From Tetrahymena thermophila SB210 (taxonomy: Eukaryota; Ciliophora; Oligohymenophorea; Hymenostomatida; Tetrahymenidae), in assembly GCF_000189635.1 (NCBI RefSeq), contig NW_002476437.1, forward strand, positions 132,005 to 196,004: a DNA stretch of 64,000 bases. The letters run 5' to 3'. The notes under the pieces are model-generated. The model saw nothing but the letters and a program-made list of their open reading frames with translations. It was not told the origin of the DNA and made no database searches. The position numbers and the translations under genes were made by a program. This document shows, in pieces, positions 25,333 to 36,653 of the stretch. How positions within the stretch are numbered: the stretch's first letter is position 1; every line of letters starts with the position of its first letter.

Positions 25333-25902
25333 ATGACTACTCAACAGTAAGCGCCCTAAAAATAAGATCTATCTGCATTACTATCTGACAGCCAACACTT
25401 CTATAGTGAAATATACAAGTATTATGACTCTTAAAGCTCCATACATCTTATGTGCCTGCTTGATTTCTGACAAAGACTAAGGAGTTAAAATCTAATTTTC
25501 TCAAATGACCGTTCCTCACATAAATTCAAAATTTTACTATTCTACCTAATACTGATGTAAGATTTGAAGGATATGGCTTATATTTCAAAACTCTCATGCT
25601 GGCCACCTAAGCCTATCTAGAATCACAAATACAATAATATATTGGCAGATGTCTTAACTTATATTAGAGTTGACTTAATGAAGATTTATATGTACCATAC
25701 AGTGATATTATTTATTTTATTTTAATAAAGATTAATTAGAAACATATCAATCCTTAATTAATTACACTTATGGAGCTATCTCTTAGGTTTTTAGAAAAAA
25801 ATTCCAACTCGCAAATTTTATTAATTTCCCTTATATAATTTATAAAACAATTAAATTCATATAATTAGTTTTTTCCTACCTATAAATTAATTGATAAAAT
25901 GA
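25333..25902 (+). pseudogene. frame with one internal TGA, unknown protein
   Basis: The first half looks coding. It begins MTTQQQAPQKQDLSALLSDS, then QHFYSEIYKYYDSQSSIHLM, with normal codon balance and higher G+C. After 45 codons an in-frame TGA appears (25468-25470), and the same frame then continues with plausible protein such as ISKLSCWPPKPIQNHKYNN and ADVLTYIRVDLMKIYMYH. From about 25720 the composition turns to intergenic AT. The TGA replaces what could have been Trp. Options are a decayed gene, a selenocysteine codon, an unrecognised intron, or a short 45-residue protein. No family recognised. Confidence 0.4.
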
Positions 25903-27153
25903 TAAATTAAACTTTTTAATTTAGAAAATATCTCAAAATTAAAAAAACTTAGTAAAATATAAATGAATAAGTTATATGCAAGAATAAATATTAATCAATA
26001 TTATCTGTTGTGGAAAATATTTTTATTTCTTAATTTACTTAAATATGTTTGTTGCCTTTAAGCATTAAGACATTCAAATAAAAAAAATATAATTTAATAA
26101 TTACTAATATAATTCTAATATAAAAAAGAAAAAATAAAAGTTTACCTACAAGAAGCTGGGGTGAATTAATATTAATTTTACATACTCAGTTTAAAATCAG
26201 TTAATAATTGAATCCTTAATAATGATTAAAATAGTTAAATTTTAACTAAATTATTTTATTTTAACTTTTTAAATTAATTATTATAAATTTTTTTAAATAA
26301 AATTTTAAACTACTCATACATAGCAAATAAAACACTTTATCTCCAAATTTAATCATTTAATTTTACTAGGAAAAAACAAAAAATTTATTAAATTTATGAA
26401 ATATTATTTAATCCTTATTTTTTTGTGTTTATTAAAATAAAAATTAAATAATAATTTTAATAGATTTGCTAAAAATTATCTATATTTTAATTAATTGATT
26501 CTTTTTTTTTGAGATTAAATTTGTAATCTCTTTCTAATTTTTACAATATAAAATTAAATTTAGAAAGACAAATAAGAATAACTGCTCAATTTAAATGCCT
26601 TAATAAATCGATTATTAAATTGATTATAAAAAAAACTTAATTTTTAATTGAAATTATTAAATTTATTAAATATTACTATAATAGGAGACATTTAAATCTA
26701 TAATTTTATTAATTCAATTTTTTTATTTTTTATGATTAAATTTAAATCTTAGAAGATTTGATTTAAAGTATAAATAATTTTAAGCTCTTATCAAATTCAA
26801 GACCAATATTGAAGTATTAAGATATTATGAGTTAAGAATTTCTAAAGTTCATAAATCTAAATATTCTGGCTGAAAAAATGAAAGAGATAATTTAAAAATA
26901 TTTCCTATTCATTAGATTGGGTTATAAATGTAGAACAATTCAAAATTTTTTACATATAATTTACATGACTAATTCAAAGATTTGTTATTTTAAAATATTT
27001 AAAAACATATTAAAAAATCTGAAAAGTAATAAAATTTTCTTTTTTGAAACATATAAAATTGTTTTTTTAATTTAATAAAAATTAATAATAATTAAAAAAC
27101 ATAATAATAAGATCCTCAAAAACAATAATAAAAACTTATCTAAAAAAGCATAA
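25903..27153. other. intergenic, AT-rich
   Basis: About 1.25 kb. A plus-strand frame starting MSQEFLKFINLNILAEKMKE at 26827 runs into the tRNA gene and is judged fortuitous. No other feature. Confidence 0.5.
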
Positions 27154-27225
27154 TCCCCTATAGTCTAGCAGGTTAGGATAGAAGGTTTTCACCCTTCAGA
27201 CCCGGGTTCAAGTCCCGGTGGGGGA
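27154..27225 (+). tRNA. tRNA-Glu (anticodon UUC), copy 1
   Basis: A 72-nt cloverleaf folds completely. The acceptor stem pairs TCCCCTA with TGGGGGA, with one T-G pair. The anticodon stem GAAGG/CCTTC encloses the loop TTTTCAC, giving anticodon TTC, which reads GAA (and GAG by wobble). The T arm is CGGG-TTCAAGT-CCCG, and both internal promoter boxes are intact. There is no intron and no encoded CCA. A T5 run shortly after the 3' end should stop RNA polymerase III. The gene is identical to copies at 48579 and 54689. Confidence 0.97.
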
Positions 27226-27979
27226 ATATTTTTATTTTAAATGAATAACTATTATTTTATTTTTCAAAAATTTTTTTACTGTTATTATTTTTATATTTGC
27301 TAAATAAGTACCTTGTAATAAACTTTAATTAGTTAAATTATTAACTTTGAAAATAATTTTCAAAATATTTCTTACAAAATCAGTCAGCATCTAAATATAA
27401 TCAAAAAGCTTATCAAATATTCTTTTATTATTATGATTTATAGAAATTATTAATTTTAATAGTAAATCAAAACATTTATTTTGAAAAGGAAAAACAATTA
27501 TTTTCAACCAAAATTAAAATTTGGATTACCTGTTATGAAAATCCAGATATAGAAAAGGAATATAAAATTAAAAAGTAAAAAACAAAGTAAACATTCTAAA
27601 TGATATTTTTGTTAATTAATAAGTAAAGAAACATTTTAGATAATACCTTTTATGGTTTATTTGAAAATTACATTAAAAATGTTTGTTAAAAATATTGACC
27701 CACCTTTATGCGCGATTTATAGTCTTGTATATTTAAGCACGGTAGGATTTCTTTTAGAATCAATAAATTAATAATTTCTTAAATAAAGTCGTAGTAATTA
27801 CTATTTTAATTAAATATTAAAATTGCATCAATTATCTACAAATATTTCCCACTATTTTTAAATTTAATGTTAATATTTAGTTAAGTAATTTAGTTATGAT
27901 ATAAATATATAATAAATATTTAAAATAAATCATTGAAGAAAAATTTAAAAATAGTTTGTATTTTATCAAATAAATTAAT
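27226..27979. other. intergenic with a small GC-richer island
   Basis: AT-rich except for about 55 bp near 27697-27752, which includes CCCACC, TGCGCG and GCACGGTAGGA. It stands out from its surroundings and could be part of a structured RNA, but no known fold is recognised. Confidence 0.4.
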
Positions 27980-29536
27980 TCATTCTTTAATTAAGAATTC
28001 AATTACTATTTTATAAGAATTTTAATTACTTATATTCGAATTCATTAGCCAATTATTAGCAAAATTTTATAAGAAATATTTAAAAACTTGAGAAAAAGAA
28101 GAATGATTAATTAAAAGATTCATTGAATGCTGGTTATAAGATTTATTTTTTATATACCTTTCAAACCTTTTTAAAAATATCTTTTCATCAAAGCATTATT
28201 TATGATTATGATTTTAATTATAAAGATTCAAAACACTTTAGCGGGTTTTTTAAATTATTTGTTTATCATTCTGAGAATTACAGTCAAGGTAGATTTTCAT
28301 TATTGTTTTATTTGATTAATATTATAAGTCTTCCTCTTAGACGTTTTTTTATTTTTTAATTGGTGTTATCTCAAATAAGTTGAATATGAACCTCTTAAAA
28401 GTAGACATTAGATTTTTTACAATGTTATTTTTTTACAATTTAATTAAGTTAAAATTACATTAGTGGCTTTTGGAGCTTACATTATCTAATTCAATTTTCT
28501 AATTATCTTATTTCTATTTTTAGAAACTTTCATCTATTTAAGTTGGATCATTGTTTGATTTTTAATTATTATTATTTTGCTGATTTTCCTATTCAAACTA
28601 ATTAGAGTAATTATAATCTAATAATTAAAAAAAATCTTCATTCTAATAAATGTACTGACCATTGTAGTCTTAATAGTTATCGGATTATTAGCAAGATAGC
28701 TCATCGCTGAATCTAAAATTCTCAAAAGGAATTTATTAGGAAGGTAAGTTATAATCTATCAAAATACTATTATTATTCATCAAATTTTAGTTGTTGGTTT
28801 GTATTTACTCTTAATTTTAGTTTAAATAACTACATTTGTTCTAATCAAATTCATAATTTTTTTATGAAAAAATACTATTTAAATCCTCCTACTTTTCAAA
28901 AAGTATTTGTTCTTATTCTTCTTATTAATAATTTAAATACTATTAATTATTCTGCTTAACTTTATTGGATTTTTAATCTTCATTGCTTGGGTTTTAATTA
29001 ATTTATTCATTATATGTTTCGTATTATTTTCGTTCTAAAAAGTTTATTTACAACTAGTTTATTTCGATTTATTATTATTACTGATTCAAATTTACAAAAG
29101 AAAACAAATCAATTTTGGTATTTTTTTCTAATTAATTAGTATCTTCATTCACAATCAAATGGTGATTCTCTGAGCTATTGTTCAATTATATTTCATCTGA
29201 TGGGTCTTCTTAATTTGGTTTCAAACATTCATTTTATTTTTAGCTTCGAAGAATTCTTTTAGGTAGAGATTATAGCCTTTCAAGCATTTTATGATTCTTC
29301 TCTTCTTTTTTTTATTTTCTCTCTTACTTTTTCATTTTCATGCTTTCATTGACTTGATATTTTTTACAAGTAGTTAAGCTATCACGCGTAGTATTAAGAT
29401 CGTAGTCATTATCAGAGGCTTTGCTATAGAAGCTAGAAATACCTTTATTATTTTATTTTATGTGTTACTAATTTGTATTTTCCTCAAAAATTATTTGCTA
29501 GGTGCTTTCATACATAGATGAGCTTTAAGATCTCAT
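27980..29536 (-). CDS. Q/N-rich protein, 518 aa, unknown function
   Basis: A single TGA-free frame of 518 residues with strong purine bias on the coding strand. It starts MRSQSSSMYESTQQIIFEEN. A Lys/Glu/Arg cluster around residues 68-100 (MKMKKQERKQKKEEKNHKML) may act as a nuclear localisation signal. A long Gln/Asn-rich low-complexity middle follows (for example NLNQQQQQIEINQLQ, SNNDPTQIDESFQKQKQDNQ). The C-terminal 90 residues are more ordered: DEKIFLKRFERYIKNKSYN, SSFSQVFKYFLQNFANNWL and KIVIEFLIKE. No signal peptide or membrane helix is present. The C-terminal part looks like a small helical domain that I do not recognise. Tails of this type are common in ciliate regulatory proteins, but no function is claimed. 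An upstream in-frame ATG at 29536 was preferred to the one at 29515. Confidence 0.75.
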
Positions 29537-32011
29537 TGAAGAATATAATTATTTAAAAAGTTTTAACACTTTTAATTTTTCAATTTTGTTAATTGATTAA
29601 TAAATTTATTAATTATGATGCTAATGATGGTCTGATTTTCATTAGAACTAATTATTATTAAAATCAAAAGTATATAAAAAGCAAAAGGTTCTTCTTACAA
29701 AAGTTAAAAAGCAAAAAGCCTCTTCATACAAATAGATTTACAAACTTTTTCAATTATTTTTATCAAATTAATCATGTGTTTATTAATAGAATTCTAAATA
29801 TCTTTTTCATTTTACTTTAAAATTTAGTTTGAAGCTCCTTTAGATTTTTCAATTTATGCTTTTATGTTTACGAAAATAGCTAATTAATAAAATATTTTCC
29901 ATTTTATACTATATTTTTTTCTGTAATTTGCAATTTGATAGGAGTATTTATCAAATGAACTAAATTAGAAATAAATAAATACTAAAAATCTAAACATTTT
30001 TTAACGTAAATAGAACTAGCTATGAAAAAAACTTGAAGACTTCAATAATAACTTGCTAGATTAAAATAATTTTTTGTTTGCTTTTATTACATCAAAAAAT
30101 AATAAAACTAATATCTTCATTTTATTCTTGAAATTTTTATGATATTTAAGGCTTTCGTGTTAAATGGTTTATCTAAATTAATTATATAAAGGAATAAAAA
30201 GTGACACTTGAAGTAAAATACCTTTGAAGATTGTTTAACTTTTATACTCTAAAAGTAGGAAGAAAATTTACTAATTATCAAAATTAAATAGTTTTCAGAT
30301 TTAGTGACAGTGTTTTATTTGTTTAATTTATTAAATTTTTTCTAATCGCATTTTTTAGTATTAACAATTTTGTAATACAAATGGCTGCATATAATTATTT
30401 TGTTTGTTTAAAAAGTTTATTTACCTTATATTATCAAACATAATATAAAATAGGTTGCAATAAATTAGTAATATCTAATAATCATCGTCCACTAAACACC
30501 AAAAAAATATATTATTGATCTTTCTTTTTGCAATCTTTTTTTAAGTTTTTGCCAAAGTTAAAATTTAATTGTGTAAGCTATTTTACAGAAAATTTAAGAT
30601 TAAGTTAAAAGAAAATCTATGAATTTATTTTTATTCATTTTATAAAAAATAAATATAATTCTACCAAAAACTGTGAACAAAACTAATAAATATGCACTCA
30701 TCTTTAACTTTACATACTATAAATTTAGAAATTTCAAGTATTAAATCTCTAATTTTAAGAAATAATTTCTTTTACTTTTCTTCAAGTTAGTTTTTTTATA
30801 TGTTGAAATGCGGAAAAAAGGAAAATGTTTGCTGATATTATTTTGTATTTTTTAGATTATTTTAGTAAAAAAATTTCTAAAACCCAAATTGAAATTTTCC
30901 TTCACATAAAGCAGCAATTTTTTTTTTGGTCTATTAGTAATTATTTTTCGTCTCAGAAGCTTAAATTAATTAAAGGAAATCATTTAACTCTTAATTGGAT
31001 CAACTGTATATAAAGAAAGCAGAGATTTCTTATAGAAATTATTAATTAGATTAATAAAATCTCTTAAGGTAATTCACAATTATCTAAATATAATAAATTT
31101 CACAAAATCCTAATTTACTTTTTCTCCATAAATTTTAAAGTTACAATTTGTCTTAAATATATTATCCATCCATCTCTATTTAAAATATTATTTCATTGTA
31201 AAATAACATAAAATGTAAATAAATTAACTTCAAATACTTCCATTCAGAAAATTATTTTTTTAGGCTCTTGATATAAAAAATAATATTTAATAATTTATTA
31301 TTATTTTAGAATAGAATATAAAATATTCTTTAATTACTATTTTAAAATCAAAATTTATTCAAAATTCATTAAAAAATTATTAAAAATAAAACATAATATA
31401 TTTTATAATTATTATCTTAAAATGTTATTATATTCAAAAATAATGTATAAAATCGCTTCTCATTAATTAGCATTCTTCTCTCCAAATTAAAAAGTGAATT
31501 TTGGTGTTAATTTTGGTAAAAAATATGTTTAAATGTTATTATTTATGAACCTATTTGAGAGATTATATTGTAAATAAATTAATAATTTACTGATTAGCAT
31601 AGCTTACTAATAATTATTAATATCAAGCTTAGTAAGCTTATCTGAAGAAAAAAGATAACTGCATAATAACAGTTTATGGAATTTAGGGAAAAAAAATTAT
31701 AGAGAAATCAAAACTAACTAATGTTAATTACTAATATTTTGTTTTTATTTCCCAAAACCAGATGAAAAAAAAGGAATTTTTAGCCATAAATAAGAAATTT
31801 ACCTTATTTTTAAAATAATAAATAAGTAATTTTAATTTTTAAGTAGTTATATTTATAGAGAGGTTGCTTGTAAGAATACGAATAACTTAAAGGTTAAACA
31901 TTATTAAGGCAAATAGCATAGCTAACTAGATGTAAATTAATCTTATCTGTATTTGTATATTTTAAAAACCTATCAATCAATGTTTGAGTTAAAATATATA
32001 TTACAAAATAA
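29537..32011. other. gene-poor AT-rich stretch
   Basis: About 2.5 kb. A plus-strand frame at 30825-31271 (starts MFADIILYFLDYFSKK) is open for 148 codons but has intergenic-like composition and no support. A few short imperfect inverted repeats occur near 31600-31640. Nothing else called. Confidence 0.45.
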
Positions 32012-32860
32012 ATGACCTTTTAGTTATCTATTATACTTGGGCGTTGCAGTTATCTCTAGTAAATTTAGTAAGGAGGCCGCTTTTATGCTCTCATCTATCT
32101 GTAGATATCTTTGAACCATACTGAAGATGACTTTTCTAGCCGTTCTATATATATTGTGTCTGCTTTTTTTGTGAAAATACTTTTCAGTATTTCATGTATA
32201 TTTAGATCACTAATTTACAAGTTTGCTCTGTAAATGCGCATTTTTAGTTTCTCAATAATAATTATTAATTTTATAATATCTACTATCTTAATTTTCATTC
32301 TCTATCTCTGGGAAGCGCTTTTATATCACTTCATTGCATTCTTAATTGTAAGGCTTATAATTTCAAGGGCATCTTTTAATTCGATCTAAGTAGAGCACAT
32401 TATTAAATTAAGAAAAATATTAATATTGTTTACCATTCTTATCTTACAACTAAAAAAGTAAGTTAATGATCAAATGACCATTCTTAGCGGAAAATCACAA
32501 AAAGATGGTATCACAGCAACTCTGGGTTTGAGGGAATTTATCCTATAGAACAGGACCCGTTTTATTCAATAAAAATAAATAAATATTAACTAAAGCAGCT
32601 TTATTAAATTTTTGGCAGATTTTTTTCCTGAATTTCTTGATTTATTTAATAAAAGGGACCTAAATCTGATAGAAAATATCTAGACTTTAATTTAGAATGT
32701 AAGAACTAAAATCAAGACTAAAGAGTGCAGGCTTTTTATTATAAAAGGCACTTTCTATAACTCAAAAGAATAAACAAAATAAATGAAACTCAAGAAGAAT
32801 TCTTAATATATATAAATCAATTTTAATATTTATATTTAACTTACATTTTATCTTTCTTGA
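32012..32860 (+). CDS. multi-pass membrane protein, 282 aa, unknown family
   Basis: One uninterrupted frame of 282 residues. It begins MTFQLSIILGRCSYLQQIQQ, then GGRFYALIYLQISLNHTEDD. Hydrophobic helices lie at about residues 55-72 (SIYIVSAFFVKILFSISCIF), 88-108 (FSIIIINFIISTILIFILYL), 109-127 (WEALLYHFIAFLIVRLII) and 142-156 (ILILFTILIL). A soluble tail of about 120 residues follows (KDGITATLGLREFILQNRTR, FFPEFLDLFNKRDLNLIEN). Higher G+C than its flanks and the charged inter-helix loops (KLRK, RASFNS) argue for a real protein. No family recognised; it could be a four-helix member of one of the ciliate lineage-specific membrane families. The last 20 residues are AT-rich, and the true stop may follow splicing. 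Confidence 0.6.
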
Positions 32861-33199
32861 CTGCTTCATATTAAACATCTTCAACTCAATATTTTTGTAA
32901 AATATAAATGAATTATAGACATTTAAATTTTTTTGTCTAATTTAGGAATTAATTCTACAAACTTTGAGTTTATCTAATTTAAAATTATAATATCTAAATA
33001 TATAAATTAGTTTTAATAATTTAGAATTTACTTAAAAAGAAATATAAAAAAAATTTTTAATTGATGTATTTGAAAAACTAACAACAAAAGTAAAATTTTA
33101 TCGTTTTTATGACAATAATATTATTAAAATCGAAATAAACATTTTCTAAAAATTTGATTCTATGGATTTTTATAAAATAAAATAATATAAATATAACTT
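32861..33199. other. intergenic
   Basis: AT-rich spacer of about 340 bp before the duplicated block. No feature. Confidence 0.5.
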
Positions 33200-35795
33200 A
33201 TTGAAAATTAAATTGATTTGAGAAACAAATAAACATAATTACATGCATACATACTTACTTTATTATAAGAAGTTATTGCTTTAATACAAAAAAAACAGAT
33301 ACTATTTGATTTTGATTGTAAATAGTCACAATATTTCTATTTAGTCTTCAATAATAAAAAGATTATAATGTCATACAAATAAAAAAGTATATATTTTAGT
33401 AAAATTAACAAACTTTAATGTTGAAGATGATTTGATAAATATTTATGCAAATTTATTTTATAATTCAACTTTACAAGATTTCTTTTCAAAAAATGCTTTT
33501 TTCAAGCAAATAAAAAGGTTAATATTGTCATTAAAGTTAAACTCATGAAAAGCATATTACTGCCCGTAGTAATTGTAACAACATTTGTACCTGATTATGC
33601 ACCAGAACTAGAACTATGACTAGGACTAGGACTAGAATCTATATTTGTGCAATCTTGACTGAAATCATAGGAATCTAGGCAAAATTCTCTAGCATTATTA
33701 GCATTTTAGTAGCTTATATAGCATGTTTAAGAAAAAGATTACACAAAGCAGTTATACCATAAAGTAGCATCATTAATAGTTTAACATTAATTAACTCCAC
33801 ATTCTAACTACCATATTGCTTAATTATAGCAATTCAAATCTTATTAGCAATATGTATATACACAAGAAGTAAAGGAATCAGAGAAATTAGTGCAAGATAA
33901 AGCAGAGGAAACAAGAATTAGCAATGAAATCAATTTATAAGTTCTCATTTTCTTTTTGTTTTTCTTTTAATTATTTTTACTTTTTATTTATTTATTTTTT
34001 TTTAAATAATTATGAAAACAAGAAAGGATATAAACTATTTATATTTTTTTTTTTTAAACATTTTTACAAAGTAGATTCTTAAATTTCTCTATTTTATTAA
34101 ATATTTATTCACTTGTATAAAAAAAATATTATAGATAATTTTAAAAAATTTGTTTTAGTATAATTAATTAAATTATTGAATTAGTTCTGCTAATTACTAA
34201 ATATGATAAAATATTTAAATAGACTCTTTTTTAACAAAAAACAAATCTATAAGCAGTAAGTCATAAAAATTTATTCATTTAAAAGTATTTATGAGTAAAG
34301 CTGGAAAATAAAACTGAAACAAATTTATTGATACATAAAATATAAGTGTATTTTTGGTTTTATTTAGATAATTCTCTTTATTTAAAATTTTGATATAGAT
34401 TTAATTAATTTATTATAGCTTAATTACTTACTATAATCACCTGATTTTATTTATGGTGATTTAACTTATATTTAAGCATTATAATTCATGAATTAACTTT
34501 TAAATGATGGCTTGTAACACATTATTATCATTAAGATTAGAATAGAAAAATATTTATCATATAAATATATTCCATAAGAAAGATTAAATTGATTGTATGG
34601 ATAGAATAAAAAATTAAATATCATTTGAATATTTAAAAATTAATAACCAAGGTAGGTATTCAATAAAAGAAATATTTAATTTAACATTCAAAGCATCAAA
34701 ATGAGCATTTTTTACATAACCCTGGCTACTTCCAAAGTTTAATTATTAACCCTCCTGTTTATTTTTCTCAAAAGAAAATAAATTTTTAATAAAATGATAT
34801 TTCAATTTTTACTTTTTATAGTTAAGTAAATACCTGAAATAAAATTTTACATCAATATGTATGATTACCTTTTCAATATTATTTATGTTAATTATTAATA
34901 TAGATTAATTTACAATAAGTCTCTTTTTTTAAATATCACTTTATGTTAGTTCATGATAATTTGTTATTTATTCGAATTTACGTCAGTGCATAATTAATTG
35001 ATCTATTCCAATTTAAATCAAAATTTTAAATGATAGCGATTTCATAGAAACATAAATAACCGAATTTAATTTTTTTATTCTTTTAATAAACAAATTAGAT
35101 TTATATTTTAAAATTTCTCTTTTTAAAGTTTTGAGTAATTGTACAACAAATATTCATTATTCGATAAAAAAACTGAAAAATAATACTAAAAAATCAAACA
35201 AATATTTTTAATATAACACAAAAATGTCTTTTTATAATAAATAATAGTTAGTATATATAATATCCTTGTCTGAATATTTTAAATTAAGTCATATGTATTT
35301 CATGATAAAGTTAATCCTCAAAAAATAAAAATAATTTTTTTTTGAAACATAATAACTTCATAGTTTGTTATTTATAATCAAATTAAAATTATAATTTTAA
35401 ATTTAAGAATTATTTTTGACATCATTATCTATCTAAAATTTATCTTTTTTAAAAACTAAAACAGGGAAAAAACAAAACAAAATAAAATAAGAAAAGCAGA
35501 GTAAGTTAGATATGCTTATTTATATAAGTAATCCTAATAAAAATCATGTAAGTTAATATTTAAAAAAAATTATATATTTTGAGTAGTATGTGAATAGTTT
35601 TAAGCTTAAAATAGCAATAAATGAATACAAAAAAAATTTTTTAAACTTAAATCTCTCCTGATTTAGGTATTTTGAAGGTTAATTATTTAAAATAGATTTA
35701 GAAAAACATTTATAACATAAGATTAAAGTTAATTTTGATAATCTTTCTTTATTATAAAAACATAATTTTTCACTTAAAAAAATACCAGGAGTACT
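33200..35795. repeat. segmental duplication, unit 1
   Basis: First copy of a roughly 2.6 kb direct tandem duplication. Both units start with the same block (TTGAAAATTAAATTGATTTG) and continue in parallel through a cysteine-rich protein gene. They stay parallel through about 1.9 kb of its upstream non-coding DNA to a shared end near CATAATTTTTCACTTAAAAA. Similarity in non-coding DNA, with many small indels, suggests a fairly recent event. A conserved hairpin (AATCACC/GGTGATT) lies at about 34435-34462 in this unit and near 37140-37170 in the other. Confidence 0.85.
33502..33948 (-). CDS. secreted ten-cysteine protein with GPI-like C-terminus, copy A
   Basis: Frame of 148 residues ending at TGA. 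A signal peptide (MRTYKLISLLILVSSALS) precedes a Cys-rich domain with ten cysteines, including CVYTYCQQDLNCYNQAIW, LECGVNQCQTINDATLWYNC and the segment up to FSQDC. A Ser/Pro-rich spacer (SSPSPSHSSSSG) follows, then TNVVTITTGSN and a hydrophobic C-terminus (MLFMSLTLMTILTFLFA). Signal peptide plus small-residue spacer plus terminal hydrophobic stretch is the pattern of a GPI-anchored surface protein. Tetrahymena is known for GPI-anchored, Cys-rich surface antigens, though this one is much smaller than the classical immobilization antigens. All ten cysteines are kept in copy B (36228-36653). The whole gene lies inside the 2.6 kb tandem duplication. Confidence 0.85.
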
Positions 35796-35869
35796 CAAAT
35801 ATAAGGAATGTAAAAAAAATAATTATTTTTAAAAAATTCTTTCATAAAAAATTCAAAAAGAAATTTTTT
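33949..35869. other. non-coding part of duplication unit 1 and junction
   Basis: The shared upstream region of the Cys-rich gene, present in both units and therefore containing its promoter. I see no additional frame conserved between the two units. Confidence 0.6.
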
Positions 35870-35895
35870 GAAAATTAAATTGATTTGAGAAATAA

Positions 35896-35977
35896 ACATA
35901 CATACATACATACATACATACATACATACATACATACATACATACATACATACATACATACATACATACATACATAC
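35896..35977. repeat. (ACAT)n microsatellite, about 20 units
   Basis: An uninterrupted tetranucleotide array of about 82 bp at the left edge of duplication unit 2. It is followed by imperfect copies (ACTTACATACTTAC). The matching place in unit 1 has only three degenerate units, so the expansion came after the duplication or marks its junction. Confidence 0.97.
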
Positions 35978-36227
35978 TTACATACTTACTTTATCATAAG
36001 AAGTTATTGCTCAACTTCAAATAAAATGAGAGCATTTTATTTTAAATAGTCACAATTTATTTATTTAGTTAACATAATCATCAAATATAAAAAGGCTATA
36101 ATACCATACAAATAAAAAAGTATAAATATACACAAACTTTATTTTTGAAGATTATTTGATCAATTATTATGCCAATTTATTTAATAATTCAACTATAAAA
36201 GATTTGTTAAAAACAAACATGGTTTTT

Positions 36228-36653
36228 TCAAGCAAATAAAAAAATTAATATTGTCATTAAAGTTAAACTCATGAAAAGCTTATTACTGCCAGTTGTAATT
36301 ACAACAACATTTCTACCTGAACCTGGTTATGAGCCACCATCAGTTACATTTGTGCAGTCTTGACTGAAATCATAGGAATTTAGGCAATAGTCTCTAGCGT
36401 CATTAGCAACACCGTAGCTTACTTAGCATGTTTAAGAAAAAGATTACACTAAGCAGTTATACCATAAAGTAGCATCATTAATAGTTTAACATTTATTAAC
36501 TCCACATTCTAACTACCATATTGCTTAATTATAACAATTCAAATCTTATTAGCAATATGTATATACACAGGAAGAAAAGGAATCAGAGAAATTAGTGCAA
36601 GATAAAACAGAGGAAACAAAAATTAGCAAGGAAATCAATGTATAAGTTCTCAT
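36228..36653 (-). CDS. secreted ten-cysteine protein with GPI-like C-terminus, copy B
   Basis: Frame of 141 residues, paralogous to the gene at 33502-33948. The signal peptide is MRTYTLISLLIFVSSVLS. The ten cysteines are in the same order (CVYTYCQQDLNCYNQ, LECGVNKCQTINDATLWYNC, FSQTCQVSYG, DYCLNSYDFSQDC). The spacer is shorter and Gly-rich (TDGGSQPGSG) instead of Ser/Pro-rich. Then comes NVVVITTGSN and the hydrophobic end LFMSLTLMTILIFLFA. Signal peptide, cysteines and anchor region are the most conserved parts; the spacer changes most. This fits a surface protein whose stalk is free to vary. Confidence 0.85.

Noticed and set aside
26827-27225. Plus-strand frame starting MSQEFLKFINLNILAEKMKE
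   Set aside because: Runs straight through the tRNA-Glu gene, and its composition after the first 40 codons is intergenic.
28123-28359. Plus-strand frame of 78 codons with aromatic residues
   Set aside because: Lies opposite the TGA-free 518-residue minus-strand gene. It is an artefact of its A-rich codons.
30825-31271. Plus-strand frame of 148 codons
   Set aside because: Length alone is weak evidence when TGA is the only stop. No domain, paralogue or composition support.
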